Source: Acidobacteriota bacterium
Lineage (GTDB): Bacteria > Acidobacteriota > Vicinamibacteria > Fen-336
Assembly (NCBI GenBank): GCA_003223555.1
Contig: QHVM01000084.1
Span: forward strand, 1 to 52,366
Length of the DNA: 52,366 nucleotides
Reading direction: 5' to 3'
Shown: positions 45,267 through 52,031 of the stretch, piece by piece
Numbering within the stretch: the first letter of the stretch is position 1
Layout: every line of letters begins with the position of its first letter
Made by a program: the position numbers and the translations under genes
The notes under the pieces: generated by a model
Database searches by the model: none
The model's input: the letters and a program-made list of their open reading frames with translations, nothing else
Told to the model about the DNA's origin: nothing

Positions 45267-45311
45267 GACGAAACGGGGCGGCCAGCCCATGGCTGGATAC
45301 CCCGTCTCGTC
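45267..45311. terminator. nested stem-loop between convergent genes
   Basis: Three nested stems: GACGA/TCGTC (45267-45271 with 45307-45311), ACGGGG/CCCCGT (45273-45278 with 45300-45305) and CCAGCC/GGCTGG (45282-45287 with 45291-45296, loop CAT). It lies between two convergent genes and is symmetrical, so it could act on both strands. There is no U tract. Confidence 0.6.
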
Positions 45312-45323
45312 ACTGCAGCCGGA

Positions 45324-45731
45324 CTACTTCGAGGACTTCTTGCCCGCCGTCTTCGCGGGAGCCTTGGACATCGCGGGGGCCTTCTCCAGCTTGATAGCGG
45401 TGACGTACTGATGCTCGCCCTTGTCGTTGTCCATGCAGGTCAGGGAGACCTTTTCGCCCGCCTTCAGGGTCTTGAGCCGGGCGACCGCCTTGCCGTGCAC
45501 GGGAGCCGTCTTCTCCTCGCCGTTGACCTTCACGGTGATCGTCTTGGCAGCGAAATCGGCGGAGACGACCTCACCCTCGACGGTGTGGGGCTTGAGCGCC
45601 GGCGCCTTGGCCGGAGCGGACGTCTTGGCCGTCGACTTGGAGGCCGGCTTGGAAGCCGACTTGGTGTCGGCGGCCTGCGCCGCGACGCCCGCCACCAAGA
45701 CCAGGGCCAGGGGCAAAAGGAACTTCTTCAT
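45324..45731 (-). CDS. small secreted Lys/Ala-rich protein with OB/SH3-like core
   Basis: 135 aa. Signal peptide MKKFLLPLALVLVAGVAAQAA; then a Ser/Ala/Lys/Pro-rich linker (25-48), a beta-rich core (HTVEGEVVSADFAAKTITVK, TAPVHGKAVARLKTLKAGEKVSLTCMDN, YVTAIKLEK) and a basic tail ending GKKSSK. The core has the DUF5666-like strand pattern of small exported barrels. The family is not firmly recognised. The start has AAGGAGAG upstream. A sigma-54 promoter and two palindromes lie upstream, so expression is probably conditional. The protein could be a small envelope binding protein. Confidence 0.75.
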   Translation of the reverse strand: MKKFLLPLALVLVAGVAAQAADTKSASKPASKSTAKTSAPAKAPALKPHTVEGEVVSADFAAKTITVKVNGEEKTAPVHGKAVARLKTLKAGEKVSLTCMDNDKGEHQYVTAIKLEKAPAMSKAPAKTAGKKSSK

Positions 45732-45793
45732 TTGCGATTTCTCTCCTTGTTTTAGGTGCGCAACCACATGCGACCACGCCGAGAGGATATGGA

Positions 45794-45808
45794 GCAATGC
45801 GGGTGCCA
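45794..45808 (-). promoter_or_regulatory. sigma-54 (-24/-12) promoter
   Basis: On the minus strand TGGCAC (45808-45803), 5 bases, TTGC (45797-45794). GG and GC dinucleotides are exactly 10 bases apart, as in the consensus TGGCACG-N4-TTGCW. The predicted start near 45783 leaves a leader of about 52 bases before the ATG at 45731. Confidence 0.7.
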
Positions 45809-45894
45809 GCCGGCCACCGCGGCGTTCCTGCGCTCAAGACCTTCTACACAAGCGTGTTGCGACGACGCGCCAATGGGCGAAGCGTGTGCGGGCT

Positions 45895-45908
45895 GCACCA
45901 TATAGTGC
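45895..45908. promoter_or_regulatory. palindromic upstream site 1, GCAC-N6-GTGC
   Basis: GCACCATATAGTGC. Centre about 118 bases upstream of the predicted sigma-54 start, where enhancer-binding proteins usually bind. Its arms match NtrC half-sites, but the spacer is 6 rather than 7. Confidence 0.55.
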
Positions 45909-45914
45909 ATGAGT

Positions 45915-45928
45915 GCACGATTTAGTGC
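45915..45928. promoter_or_regulatory. palindromic upstream site 2, GCAC-N6-GTGC
   Basis: GCACGATTTAGTGC. Same arms and same spacer length as site 1; centres are 20 bases apart, about two helical turns. Lies 3 bases from the stop of the neighbouring gene. Confidence 0.55.
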
Positions 45929-45931
45929 GAT

Positions 45932-46513
45932 CTACAAGCCGATCCAATCGAGGCCGTTCATCGCGTACTTCTTGATGTCCGCCTCGTATTTCCGGAAGAG
46001 GACGAGGTTTGCCGGCGGCACGCTCGCTTCGGCGGCGGTCCTGGCCCCGGCCGACCGGGCCGAGCCGGCTTCCCACGCCGTCTTGTAGATCTGCTGGACG
46101 ATGAAGCGGTATTCATCCTCGCTCATGCCGACGTCGGCCAGGGCCTGGGCCTGTGCGAGGCGCAGCTCGTTGATGAGCGCGAAGCCCTTGCGCACGTCGC
46201 CGAAGTCGGCCTGCTTCTTCTTGCTCATCGCGTCGAGCTCGTCCCGGTGGGCCTCGTACACGGCGTACACGCGCCGCCGGGCCTGGAGGAACTTCTGCAG
46301 GCGGTCCTCCGGGATGGCGCCGTCGCGAGCGGGAGTGAAACGGTTGGCGTTGGCCCTCCGCTGCAGCTCTTCGATCCGGTTCTGCTCCGAGGTGAGCTGG
46401 TGCGCCTTGTTCCTGGCCCAGAAGGCCAGCCCCCCGAGCCCCACCACGGCCGCGATGCCGCCGGCGATCAACGCGATGCCGCAGCCGAGGGCGATCTTTC
46501 CTCCCGTCCCCAC
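45932..46513 (-). CDS. single-pass membrane protein with coiled coil, unknown function
   Basis: 193 aa from GTG 46513, which has GGGAGG 6 bases upstream; ATG 46558 lacks a ribosome site. An N-terminal membrane segment (KIALGCGIALIAGGIAAVVGLGGLAFW) is followed by a charged helical region (SEQNRIEELQRRANANRFTP, RLQKFLQARRRVYAVYEAHRDELD). A conserved-looking C-terminal part ends YEADIKKYAMNGLDWIGL. Not recognised. It is divergent from the 46579 gene across 65 bases that contain TATATC/GATATA, possible back-to-back -10 boxes. Confidence 0.7.
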   Translation of the reverse strand: MGTGGKIALGCGIALIAGGIAAVVGLGGLAFWARNKAHQLTSEQNRIEELQRRANANRFTPARDGAIPEDRLQKFLQARRRVYAVYEAHRDELDAMSKKKQADFGDVRKGFALINELRLAQAQALADVGMSEDEYRFIVQQIYKTAWEAGSARSAGARTAAEASVPPANLVLFRKYEADIKKYAMNGLDWIGL

Positions 46514-46578
46514 GATCCGCCTCCCGTCCCGGAGGGAAACCGCGAAATCGTATATCATGGCCGTTCCGAGGAGGAGCG

Positions 46579-46848
46579 ATGGAACCCACCTGGCACGACG
46601 GTCTCAGCCGCACGGCGCTCGTGGAGCTGGTGGAGGGGCTGCTCCTCTCCGTGGACAAGGCGGTCCCCCGGCTCGACGCGATCTCCCACCACCTCTCGCT
46701 CATCGCGCAGCAGGGAGAGGAGTTCGAGATCCTGGGCGGCGTCAGCGACCAGGTCGCCGACCTCGGGGACGAGCTGTACGCCGCGAGCGACCGCGAGAAG
46801 CTGCGCGAGTGGGGCAACGACATCGACGCCCCCGACAAGACCCACTGA
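46579..46848 (+). CDS. small acidic helical protein, unknown
   Basis: 89 aa, MEPTWHDGLSRTALVELVEG..., predicted mostly helical and acidic, without signal or membrane segment. Not recognised. GAGGAGGAG 2 bases before the ATG is a strong ribosome site but close. Divergent from the membrane protein gene at 46513. Confidence 0.65.
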   Translation: MEPTWHDGLSRTALVELVEGLLLSVDKAVPRLDAISHHLSLIAQQGEEFEILGGVSDQVADLGDELYAASDREKLREWGNDIDAPDKTH

Positions 46849-46865
46849 TCCCGCTGTTGCCTTTT

Positions 46866-47041
46866 AACGCAGAGGACGCGGAGAACGACGGAGAGGGCGC
46901 AGAGGGACTCGGTGTGCGGCCAGGGCATGCCGGCTCCGAATGGGTACCGGTTGCGCTGACGCGCTCTCCGCGTCCGTCCTTCTCCTCTTCGTCCTCCGCG
47001 TCCTCGGACCTGTCGTTGGAACCCTCCGCGGCCTCTGCGTT
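46866..47041. repeat. CGCAGAG-type element with terminal inverted arms (MITE-like)
   Basis: AACGCAGAGGACGCGGAGA (46866-46884) is mirrored by the reverse complement of 47023-47041, AACGCAGAGGCCGCGGAGG, 17 of 19 bases equal. The interior is rich in CGCAGAG/CTCCGCG repeats. No coding capacity. It ends about 20 bases before the rimO start. Related single arm at 43849-43887. Confidence 0.6.
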
Positions 47042-47060
47042 GAATCCGTTGGCCGTGGGG

Positions 47061-48368
47061 ATGGTCAGTCTGGGCTGTCCGAAGAACCTGGTGGACGGCG
47101 AGGTCATGCTCGGCCACCTGACGCGGCGCGGGCATCGGCTCGTCACCGACCCGCGGAAGGCGGACGTGCTGGTCGTCAACACCTGCGCCTTCATCGACCG
47201 CGCCAAGCAGGAGTCGATCGACGCCATCCTGGAGATGGCCCGCGAGAAGGCGACGGGCCGGCCGCGGCGGCTGGTCGTGACCGGATGCCTCGCCCAGCGG
47301 TACGACGAGGAGCTGCGGCGCGAGATTCCGGAGATCGACGCCACGCTCGGCACGGGCCAGGTGGAGGACGTGCTGCGGGCGGTGGAGGGCGAGGCCACCG
47401 TCACCGCCGACGCCGAGCGCCGCCCGGAGTGGATCTACGACCACACCACGCCCCGCGTCCTCACGACCCCGTCCCACCTGGCCTACGTCAAGATCAGCGA
47501 GGGCTGCGACTACGCGTGCAGCTTCTGCATCATCCCCACCTTGCGGGGCGCCCATCGAAGCCGGCCGGTCGAGGACGTGGCGGCGGAGGTGGAGTCGCTG
47601 GCCGAGCGCGGGGTCAAGGAAGTCGTCCTCGTCGCCCAGGATTCGACGCGTTACGGTCTCGATCGGGGGATGCGCGACGGCCTGGCCGCGCTGCTGCGGC
47701 GGCTGGGGCGGGTCGATGGCATCCGCTGGATCCGCGTGATGTACGCCTACCCGGCGACGGTCACCGACGGCATCCTCGACGCCATCGCCGGCGAGGAGAA
47801 GGTCGTGAAGTACGTGGACATGCCGCTCCAGCACGCCAGCGAGGGGGTCCTGAAGCGCATGAGGCGGCCCACCGGACGGGGCAACCTGCTCGGGATGGTG
47901 GAGCGGGTGCGCGCGCGAGTGCCCGGAGTGGCCTTCCGTACGTCCTTCATCGTCGGCTTCCCCGGCGAGACCGAGGCCGATTTCCAGGAGCTGCTCGGCT
48001 TCGTGCGAGCGGCGGAGTTCGACCACGTGGGCGTCTTCACGTTCTCCGACGAGGAGGGGACACCGTCGTTCGAGCTTGCGGGACGGGTCCCGCCCGCGGT
48101 CAAGGAGGCGCGCCGGCGCCGCCTGCTCGCCCGGCAGAAGCGGATCTCCGCCCGCCGCAGCCGCCGCCTCGTCGGCCGGCGCGCGGAGGTGCTCGTGGAG
48201 GGCGCGCATCCCGAGAGCGACCTGCTCCTGCGCGGGCGTCTCTCGACCCAGGCCCCCGACATCGACGGGTCGGTCATCATCAACGACGGCTCGGCCGCGG
48301 CAGGCAGCTTCGTCACCTGCGAGATCACCGAGGCCCACCCCTACGACCTGGTGGCGAAGATCGTCTGA
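47061..48368 (+). CDS. rimO: ribosomal protein S12 methylthiotransferase
   Basis: Radical-SAM enzyme that methylthiolates an Asp of ribosomal protein S12. 435 aa from ATG 47061 (GTG 47055 and TTG 47040 possible). The N-terminal cluster Cys are in VSLGCPKNLVD, VNTCAFI and VTGCLAQRY. The radical-SAM motif is CDYACSFCIIP. MYAYPATVTDGILDAI, YVDMPLQHASEGVLKRMRR and FIVGFPGETEADFQEL are RimO-like, and a C-terminal TRAM domain (AEVLVEGAHPESDLLLRGRL ... ITEAHPYDLVAKI) binds S12 or RNA. No clear Shine-Dalgarno sequence; the repeat element ends just upstream. Confidence 0.93.
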   Translation: MVSLGCPKNLVDGEVMLGHLTRRGHRLVTDPRKADVLVVNTCAFIDRAKQESIDAILEMAREKATGRPRRLVVTGCLAQRYDEELRREIPEIDATLGTGQVEDVLRAVEGEATVTADAERRPEWIYDHTTPRVLTTPSHLAYVKISEGCDYACSFCIIPTLRGAHRSRPVEDVAAEVESLAERGVKEVVLVAQDSTRYGLDRGMRDGLAALLRRLGRVDGIRWIRVMYAYPATVTDGILDAIAGEEKVVKYVDMPLQHASEGVLKRMRRPTGRGNLLGMVERVRARVPGVAFRTSFIVGFPGETEADFQELLGFVRAAEFDHVGVFTFSDEEGTPSFELAGRVPPAVKEARRRRLLARQKRISARRSRRLVGRRAEVLVEGAHPESDLLLRGRLSTQAPDIDGSVIINDGSAAAGSFVTCEITEAHPYDLVAKIV

Positions 48369-48404
48369 GTCCTCGCGCGGCACGTCGATTGCAGGCAGAC
48401 CGGC

Positions 48405-49424
48405 GTGGCCGCGCCGGGACGCGACATCATCGTCGTCGGCGCTTCGGCCGGAGGCGTGGAAGCCCTCAAGCAGCTCGCCTCGGGCCTGCCGCGCGACCTG
48501 CCCGCCGCCGTCTTCGTCGTCGTGCACATCGCCCCCAGCGCGCCGATGCTGCTGCCGACGATCATCAACCGCGTCGGCACGCTGCGAGCCGAGTACGCAC
48601 GTGACGGCGAGCCGGTGCGCCCGGGCCGCATCTATCTCGCGCCGCCCGGCCAGCACCTGCTGGTGCGAGCGGACGGCGTGCGCCTGACTCGAGGGCCGCG
48701 CGAGAACCTCCACCGGCCCGCCGTCGACCCGCTCTTCCGTTCCGCGGCGCTCGCCTTCGGACCGCGGGTCATCGGGGTCATCCTCTCCGGCAACCTGGAC
48801 GACGGCACCCGCGGGCTGAGCGCGGTGAAGCGGGCCGGGGGGTTGGCGGTCGTGCAGGAACCCGGGGACGCCCTCTATCCTTCGATGCCCGCCAGCGCGC
48901 TTCACAACGTCGCCGTCGACCACCGCGTGCCGCTGGCCGAGCTGGCCCCGCTCCTGCTGCGGCTGACGGCCGCGCCGGCCGAACCGTCTCGGCCGACGTC
49001 CCAGGGCCGCATGGACCTGGCGGAGAATCGCATGAGCGAAGATCGGGAGATCGGTCACGAAGACGAGCTCGATCGCATCGGTACACGCTCGCGGTTCACC
49101 TGTCCCGAGTGCCACGGTACGCTGTGGGAGGTGGAGAGCGGGGAGCTCGTCGACTACCGGTGCCACGTCGGACACGCCTACTCGCCGGAGACGCTGTTCA
49201 CCGACCAGTCGCGCGAGCTGGAGGACTCGCTCTGGGCCGCCATCCGGAGCTTCGAAGAGAACGCCATGATGGCGGAGCGGATCGCGGAGGGCCCGCGGGG
49301 GGAAGGGCAGGAGGCGCTGCAGCAGCGCTTCCGCGAACGGGCGAAGACGGCGCGGCAGCACGCCCGGAAGCTGAGGCAGCTCGTGGACGCCATGCCCGTG
49401 ACGGCCGAAGAGGAGCCGGCCTAG
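48405..49424 (+). CDS. CheB-type methylesterase without receiver, with C-terminal zinc-ribbon-like tail
   Basis: 339 aa, GTG start. The CheB catalytic domain (about 5-195) has Ser14 (VGASAGGVEA), His41 (VVVHIAPSAP) and Asp133 (LSGNLDDGTRG), a complete triad. The normal N-terminal receiver domain is absent. The tail has TCPECHGTLWEVESGELVDY and RCHVGHAYSPETLF, CxxC...CxxxH ligands, then helices. This architecture recurs as orphan CheB in non-chemotaxis contexts. No cheR or receptor gene is nearby; the substrate may be other methylated Glu residues. Confidence 0.88.
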   Translation: MAAPGRDIIVVGASAGGVEALKQLASGLPRDLPAAVFVVVHIAPSAPMLLPTIINRVGTLRAEYARDGEPVRPGRIYLAPPGQHLLVRADGVRLTRGPRENLHRPAVDPLFRSAALAFGPRVIGVILSGNLDDGTRGLSAVKRAGGLAVVQEPGDALYPSMPASALHNVAVDHRVPLAELAPLLLRLTAAPAEPSRPTSQGRMDLAENRMSEDREIGHEDELDRIGTRSRFTCPECHGTLWEVESGELVDYRCHVGHAYSPETLFTDQSRELEDSLWAAIRSFEENAMMAERIAEGPRGEGQEALQQRFRERAKTARQHARKLRQLVDAMPVTAEEEPA

Positions 49425-49425
49425 G

Positions 49426-49701
49426 CTAGGAGGCCTCGGGATCCTCCAGCGCGGGGTCGGCCGGGCGGGCGCCCGCCGGCGCGGGGACGAAGCCCAGGGC
49501 GACGGCGACCACCGGCTCGGCCCCGCCCTGGAAGTGGCGGATCTCCACCGTCCGGCAGAGCCAGCCTCCCGGCACCTTCACCCGCCACAGGCTGACCCGC
49601 GCCGCGCGCCTTCCCCCCGGCGGCGATTCGATGACCGCCTCCCAGTCCTCGCCCCATCCCTCCGACGACAACGTCTTGCGCTGGCTGTTGGTCACGCTCA
49701 T
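49426..49701 (-). CDS. small unknown protein
   Basis: 91 aa. Begins MSVTNSQRKTLSSEGWGEDW, with a beta-rich middle (VSLWRVKVPGGWLCRTVEIRH) and an Ala/Pro-rich tail. Not recognised; no signal. GGGAGG lies 8 bases upstream of the ATG. Converges on cheB (1 base between stops) and is divergent from the esterase gene. Confidence 0.6.
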   Translation of the reverse strand: MSVTNSQRKTLSSEGWGEDWEAVIESPPGGRRAARVSLWRVKVPGGWLCRTVEIRHFQGGAEPVVAVALGFVPAPAGARPADPALEDPEAS

Positions 49702-49787
49702 TCAACCATCCTCCCCCGCCAACGACAACGATAAGATATGCCACTTCCGTCCAGCCGGAGAGCGGCACGGTCGCGGAGGAGGTGGTT

Positions 49788-51413
49788 ATGCGCCAGGTGC
49801 TCCTGTCGTGCGCGGCCCTGCTCGGATGCGTCGGGCTGCTGAGCGAGGCGCACGGAGAAGGTCCTTCGTGCGAGGGCCTGGCGCAGCTCGCGCTGCCCGG
49901 GGCGAAGATCGCTTCCGCGCAGGCGATCGCGGCCGGAGCGTTCACGCCGCCTCCGAACCTGCCGGCCTGGCTGGTCGGTGATCCGGCGGCGTACAAGGCG
50001 CTGCCGGCATTCTGCCGGGTGGTGGCCGAGTCCCGGCCGAGCGCCGATTCGGACATCGGGATCGAGGTCTGGATGCCGCTCGCGGGCTGGAACGGCCGCT
50101 TCCGGGGCCAGGGCAACGGCGGGTTCGCGGGACAGATCGACTACCGCGGCCTGGCCGCGGCGGCCGGGGCGGGCTACGCCACGGCCGGCACCGACACCGG
50201 CCATTCCGGGGCGCCGATCGATGCGACGTGGGCCCTCGGCCATCCGGAGAAGGTGATCGACTTCGGCTGGCGCGCGGTCCACGAGATGACGCGGGCCGCC
50301 AAGGCGGTGATCCAGTCGTACTACGGCAAGCGCCCGGCGCATTCGTACTTCGCGAGCTGCTCGAACGGCGGCCGGCAGGCCCTGATGGAAGCCCAGCGCT
50401 TTCCGGAGGACTACGACGGCATCCTCGCCGGCGCGCCGGCCAACTTCTGGACGCACCTGCTCACCGGCGCCCTGTCGGACGCGCAGGCCACGACGCTCGA
50501 CGAAGGCAGCTACATCCCGTCCGGCAAGCTGCCGGCGATCGCGCGCGCGGTCGACGCCGCCTGTGACGCGCAGGACGGCGTGGCCGACGGCATCCTCGAC
50601 GATCCGCGGCGGTGCCGCTTCGATCCGGCCAGCATGCTGTGCAAGGACGGGGATTCCGCCGCTTGCCTCACCGCGCCGCAGGTGACCGCGCTCGGGAAGC
50701 TCTATGCAGGCGCGCGCCACGCGGACGGCCGCCGGATCTTCCCGGGCTTCCTGCCGGGCGCGGAGGAGGGCGAGGGAGGGTGGGCGACCTGGATCACGGG
50801 CTCGGCGCCGGGCAAGAACCTGCTCTTCGCCTTCGCCAACGGGTTCTTCGCGGACATGGTGTACGAGAAGGCGGACTGGGACTACAAGACCGCCGACCTG
50901 AGCCAGGCCGTGAAGGCGGCCGACGAGAAGACCGCGCGCACGCTCAACGCCACCGATCCCGATCTGAGGCGCTTCAAGGACCGCGGCGGCAAGCTGATCC
51001 TGTATCACGGCTGGAACGACCCGGCCATCTCGGCGCTCAACACCGTCGACTACTACCAGAGCGTGCGGAGCGCGATGCGTCCGGGCGCCGTGGACCCGTT
51101 CCTGCGCCTCTACATGGTGCCCGGCGTGCAGCACTGCGGCGATGGGCCCGGGCCCAGCTCCTTCGGGCAAGGCGGCTCCACCGGGCCGGCCGATCACCGG
51201 CATAGCCTCCAGCTCGCCCTCGAGGAGTGGGTGGAGAAGGGGACGGGACCGTCGGCGATCATCGCGACCCGGTACGCGGAAGCATCTCCCGGGACCAGCA
51301 AGGGCGCGGCAGTGAAGATGACGCGGCCCTTGTGCCCCTATCCCGGAACCGCGGCGTACCGGGGTGCGGGTGACCCGAACGACGCGGCCAGCTTCACGTG
51401 CGTCGCGAGGTGA
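49788..51413 (+). CDS. secreted tannase/feruloyl esterase family hydrolase
   Basis: 541-aa exported alpha/beta hydrolase that cleaves aromatic esters of plant polymers. Signal peptide MRQVLLSCAALLGCVGLLSEAHG. Catalytic Ser in FASCSNGGRQALMEA (family GCSxGGR), Asp in LILYHGWNDPAIS and His in GVQHCGDGPG; the Cys next to Ser and His form the family disulfide. DGVADGILDDPRRCRFDP is the Ca-binding-like region. The start ATG 49788 has AGGAGGT 5 bases upstream; GTG 49782 is the alternative. TAAGAT at about 49731 could be a -10 box. Confidence 0.9.
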   Translation: MRQVLLSCAALLGCVGLLSEAHGEGPSCEGLAQLALPGAKIASAQAIAAGAFTPPPNLPAWLVGDPAAYKALPAFCRVVAESRPSADSDIGIEVWMPLAGWNGRFRGQGNGGFAGQIDYRGLAAAAGAGYATAGTDTGHSGAPIDATWALGHPEKVIDFGWRAVHEMTRAAKAVIQSYYGKRPAHSYFASCSNGGRQALMEAQRFPEDYDGILAGAPANFWTHLLTGALSDAQATTLDEGSYIPSGKLPAIARAVDAACDAQDGVADGILDDPRRCRFDPASMLCKDGDSAACLTAPQVTALGKLYAGARHADGRRIFPGFLPGAEEGEGGWATWITGSAPGKNLLFAFANGFFADMVYEKADWDYKTADLSQAVKAADEKTARTLNATDPDLRRFKDRGGKLILYHGWNDPAISALNTVDYYQSVRSAMRPGAVDPFLRLYMVPGVQHCGDGPGPSSFGQGGSTGPADHRHSLQLALEEWVEKGTGPSAIIATRYAEASPGTSKGAAVKMTRPLCPYPGTAAYRGAGDPNDAASFTCVAR

Positions 51414-51443
51414 TAGCGCGCCTCCCCGTGAGCGCAGGCTGCC

Positions 51444-51472
51444 TTGCCATTACTTGAACTCCCTGTTATCAT
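51444..51472 (+). promoter_or_regulatory. sigma-70-type promoter of the rimP-nusA operon
   Basis: -35 TTGCCA (51444-51449), spacer 17, -10 TATCAT (51467-51472); each has one mismatch to consensus. Transcription would start near 51480. Confidence 0.7.
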
Positions 51473-51499
51473 GGGTGTTCCAGCTCGGGGTGTTGCACC

Positions 51500-51527
51500 A
51501 GAGTGGGCTCGCCCCACTCTTTTTTTT
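51500..51527 (+). terminator. rimP leader attenuator-like hairpin with T tract
   Basis: AGAGTGGG (51500-51507) pairs with CCCACTCT (51513-51520), loop 5, followed by a T run to 51527. This has the form of an intrinsic terminator inside the 5' leader, like the conserved rimP leader hairpins of other bacteria. The SD AGGAGA (51528-51533) follows directly. Confidence 0.8.
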
Positions 51528-51539
51528 AGGAGAAAGAGC

Positions 51540-52016
51540 CTGGGAGGGGAAGGGGTCAAGGAAGCGGTCCAGAGGATCGCCGAACGGGTGACGGCCGGCC
51601 ACGGGTACGAGCTCGTCGACGTCGAGGTGAAGCGCGAGCCGGGCGGCCATCGGGTGCGGCTGTTCGTGGACAAGGAGGGCGGCGTCGGGCTCGACGACCT
51701 GCAGTCGGTCTCGGAGGAGGTGTCCGCCATCCTGGATGCCGAAGATCCCGTCAACAGCCCGTATACGCTGGAGGTTTCCTCGCCGGGCCTGGACCGGCCG
51801 CTGCGGGGCGAGGCGGACTATCGCCGTTTCCTCGGCCGGCTGGCCCGCATCTCCAGCTACGAGCCGGTGGACGGGCGGCGCCACTGGACCGGCCGCCTGC
51901 TCTCGGTGGAGGAAGGGGTGGTGAGCCTCGCGCTGCAGCACGAGAGCGGGGCGCAGGCCCGCATCCCGCTGGACAAGATCGCCCACGGCCGCCTGGAAGT
52001 GGAGTTCCCGAAGTGA
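51540..52016 (+). CDS. rimP: ribosome maturation factor RimP, probable CUG start
   Basis: Small-subunit assembly factor. From 51540 the protein has 158 aa, normal for the family: GVKEAVQRIAERVTAGHGYELVDVEVK, VRLFVDKEGGVGLDDLQSVSEEV, EDPVNSPYTLEVSSPGLDRPL and the C-terminal Sm-like barrel (GRLARISSYEPV...KIAHGRLEVEF). The only AUG/GUG/UUG in frame upstream of the core lie before the transcription start or inside the hairpin side. AGGAGA sits 6 bases before CTG 51540, so CUG is the most likely start. First gene of the rimP-nusA operon. Confidence 0.85.
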   Translation: MGGEGVKEAVQRIAERVTAGHGYELVDVEVKREPGGHRVRLFVDKEGGVGLDDLQSVSEEVSAILDAEDPVNSPYTLEVSSPGLDRPLRGEADYRRFLGRLARISSYEPVDGRRHWTGRLLSVEEGVVSLALQHESGAQARIPLDKIAHGRLEVEFPK

Positions 52017-52031
52017 AGGATGCCTGACTCC

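Noticed and set aside
45895-45928. Calling the two palindromes NtrC sites
   Set aside because: Half-sites fit, but the spacer is 6 rather than the 7 of NtrC sites such as those at glnA; activator left unnamed.
51471-51540. ATG 51471 as the rimP start
   Set aside because: It overlaps the -10 box, would translate the hairpin arm and T run (LFF), and adds an N terminus unlike RimP.
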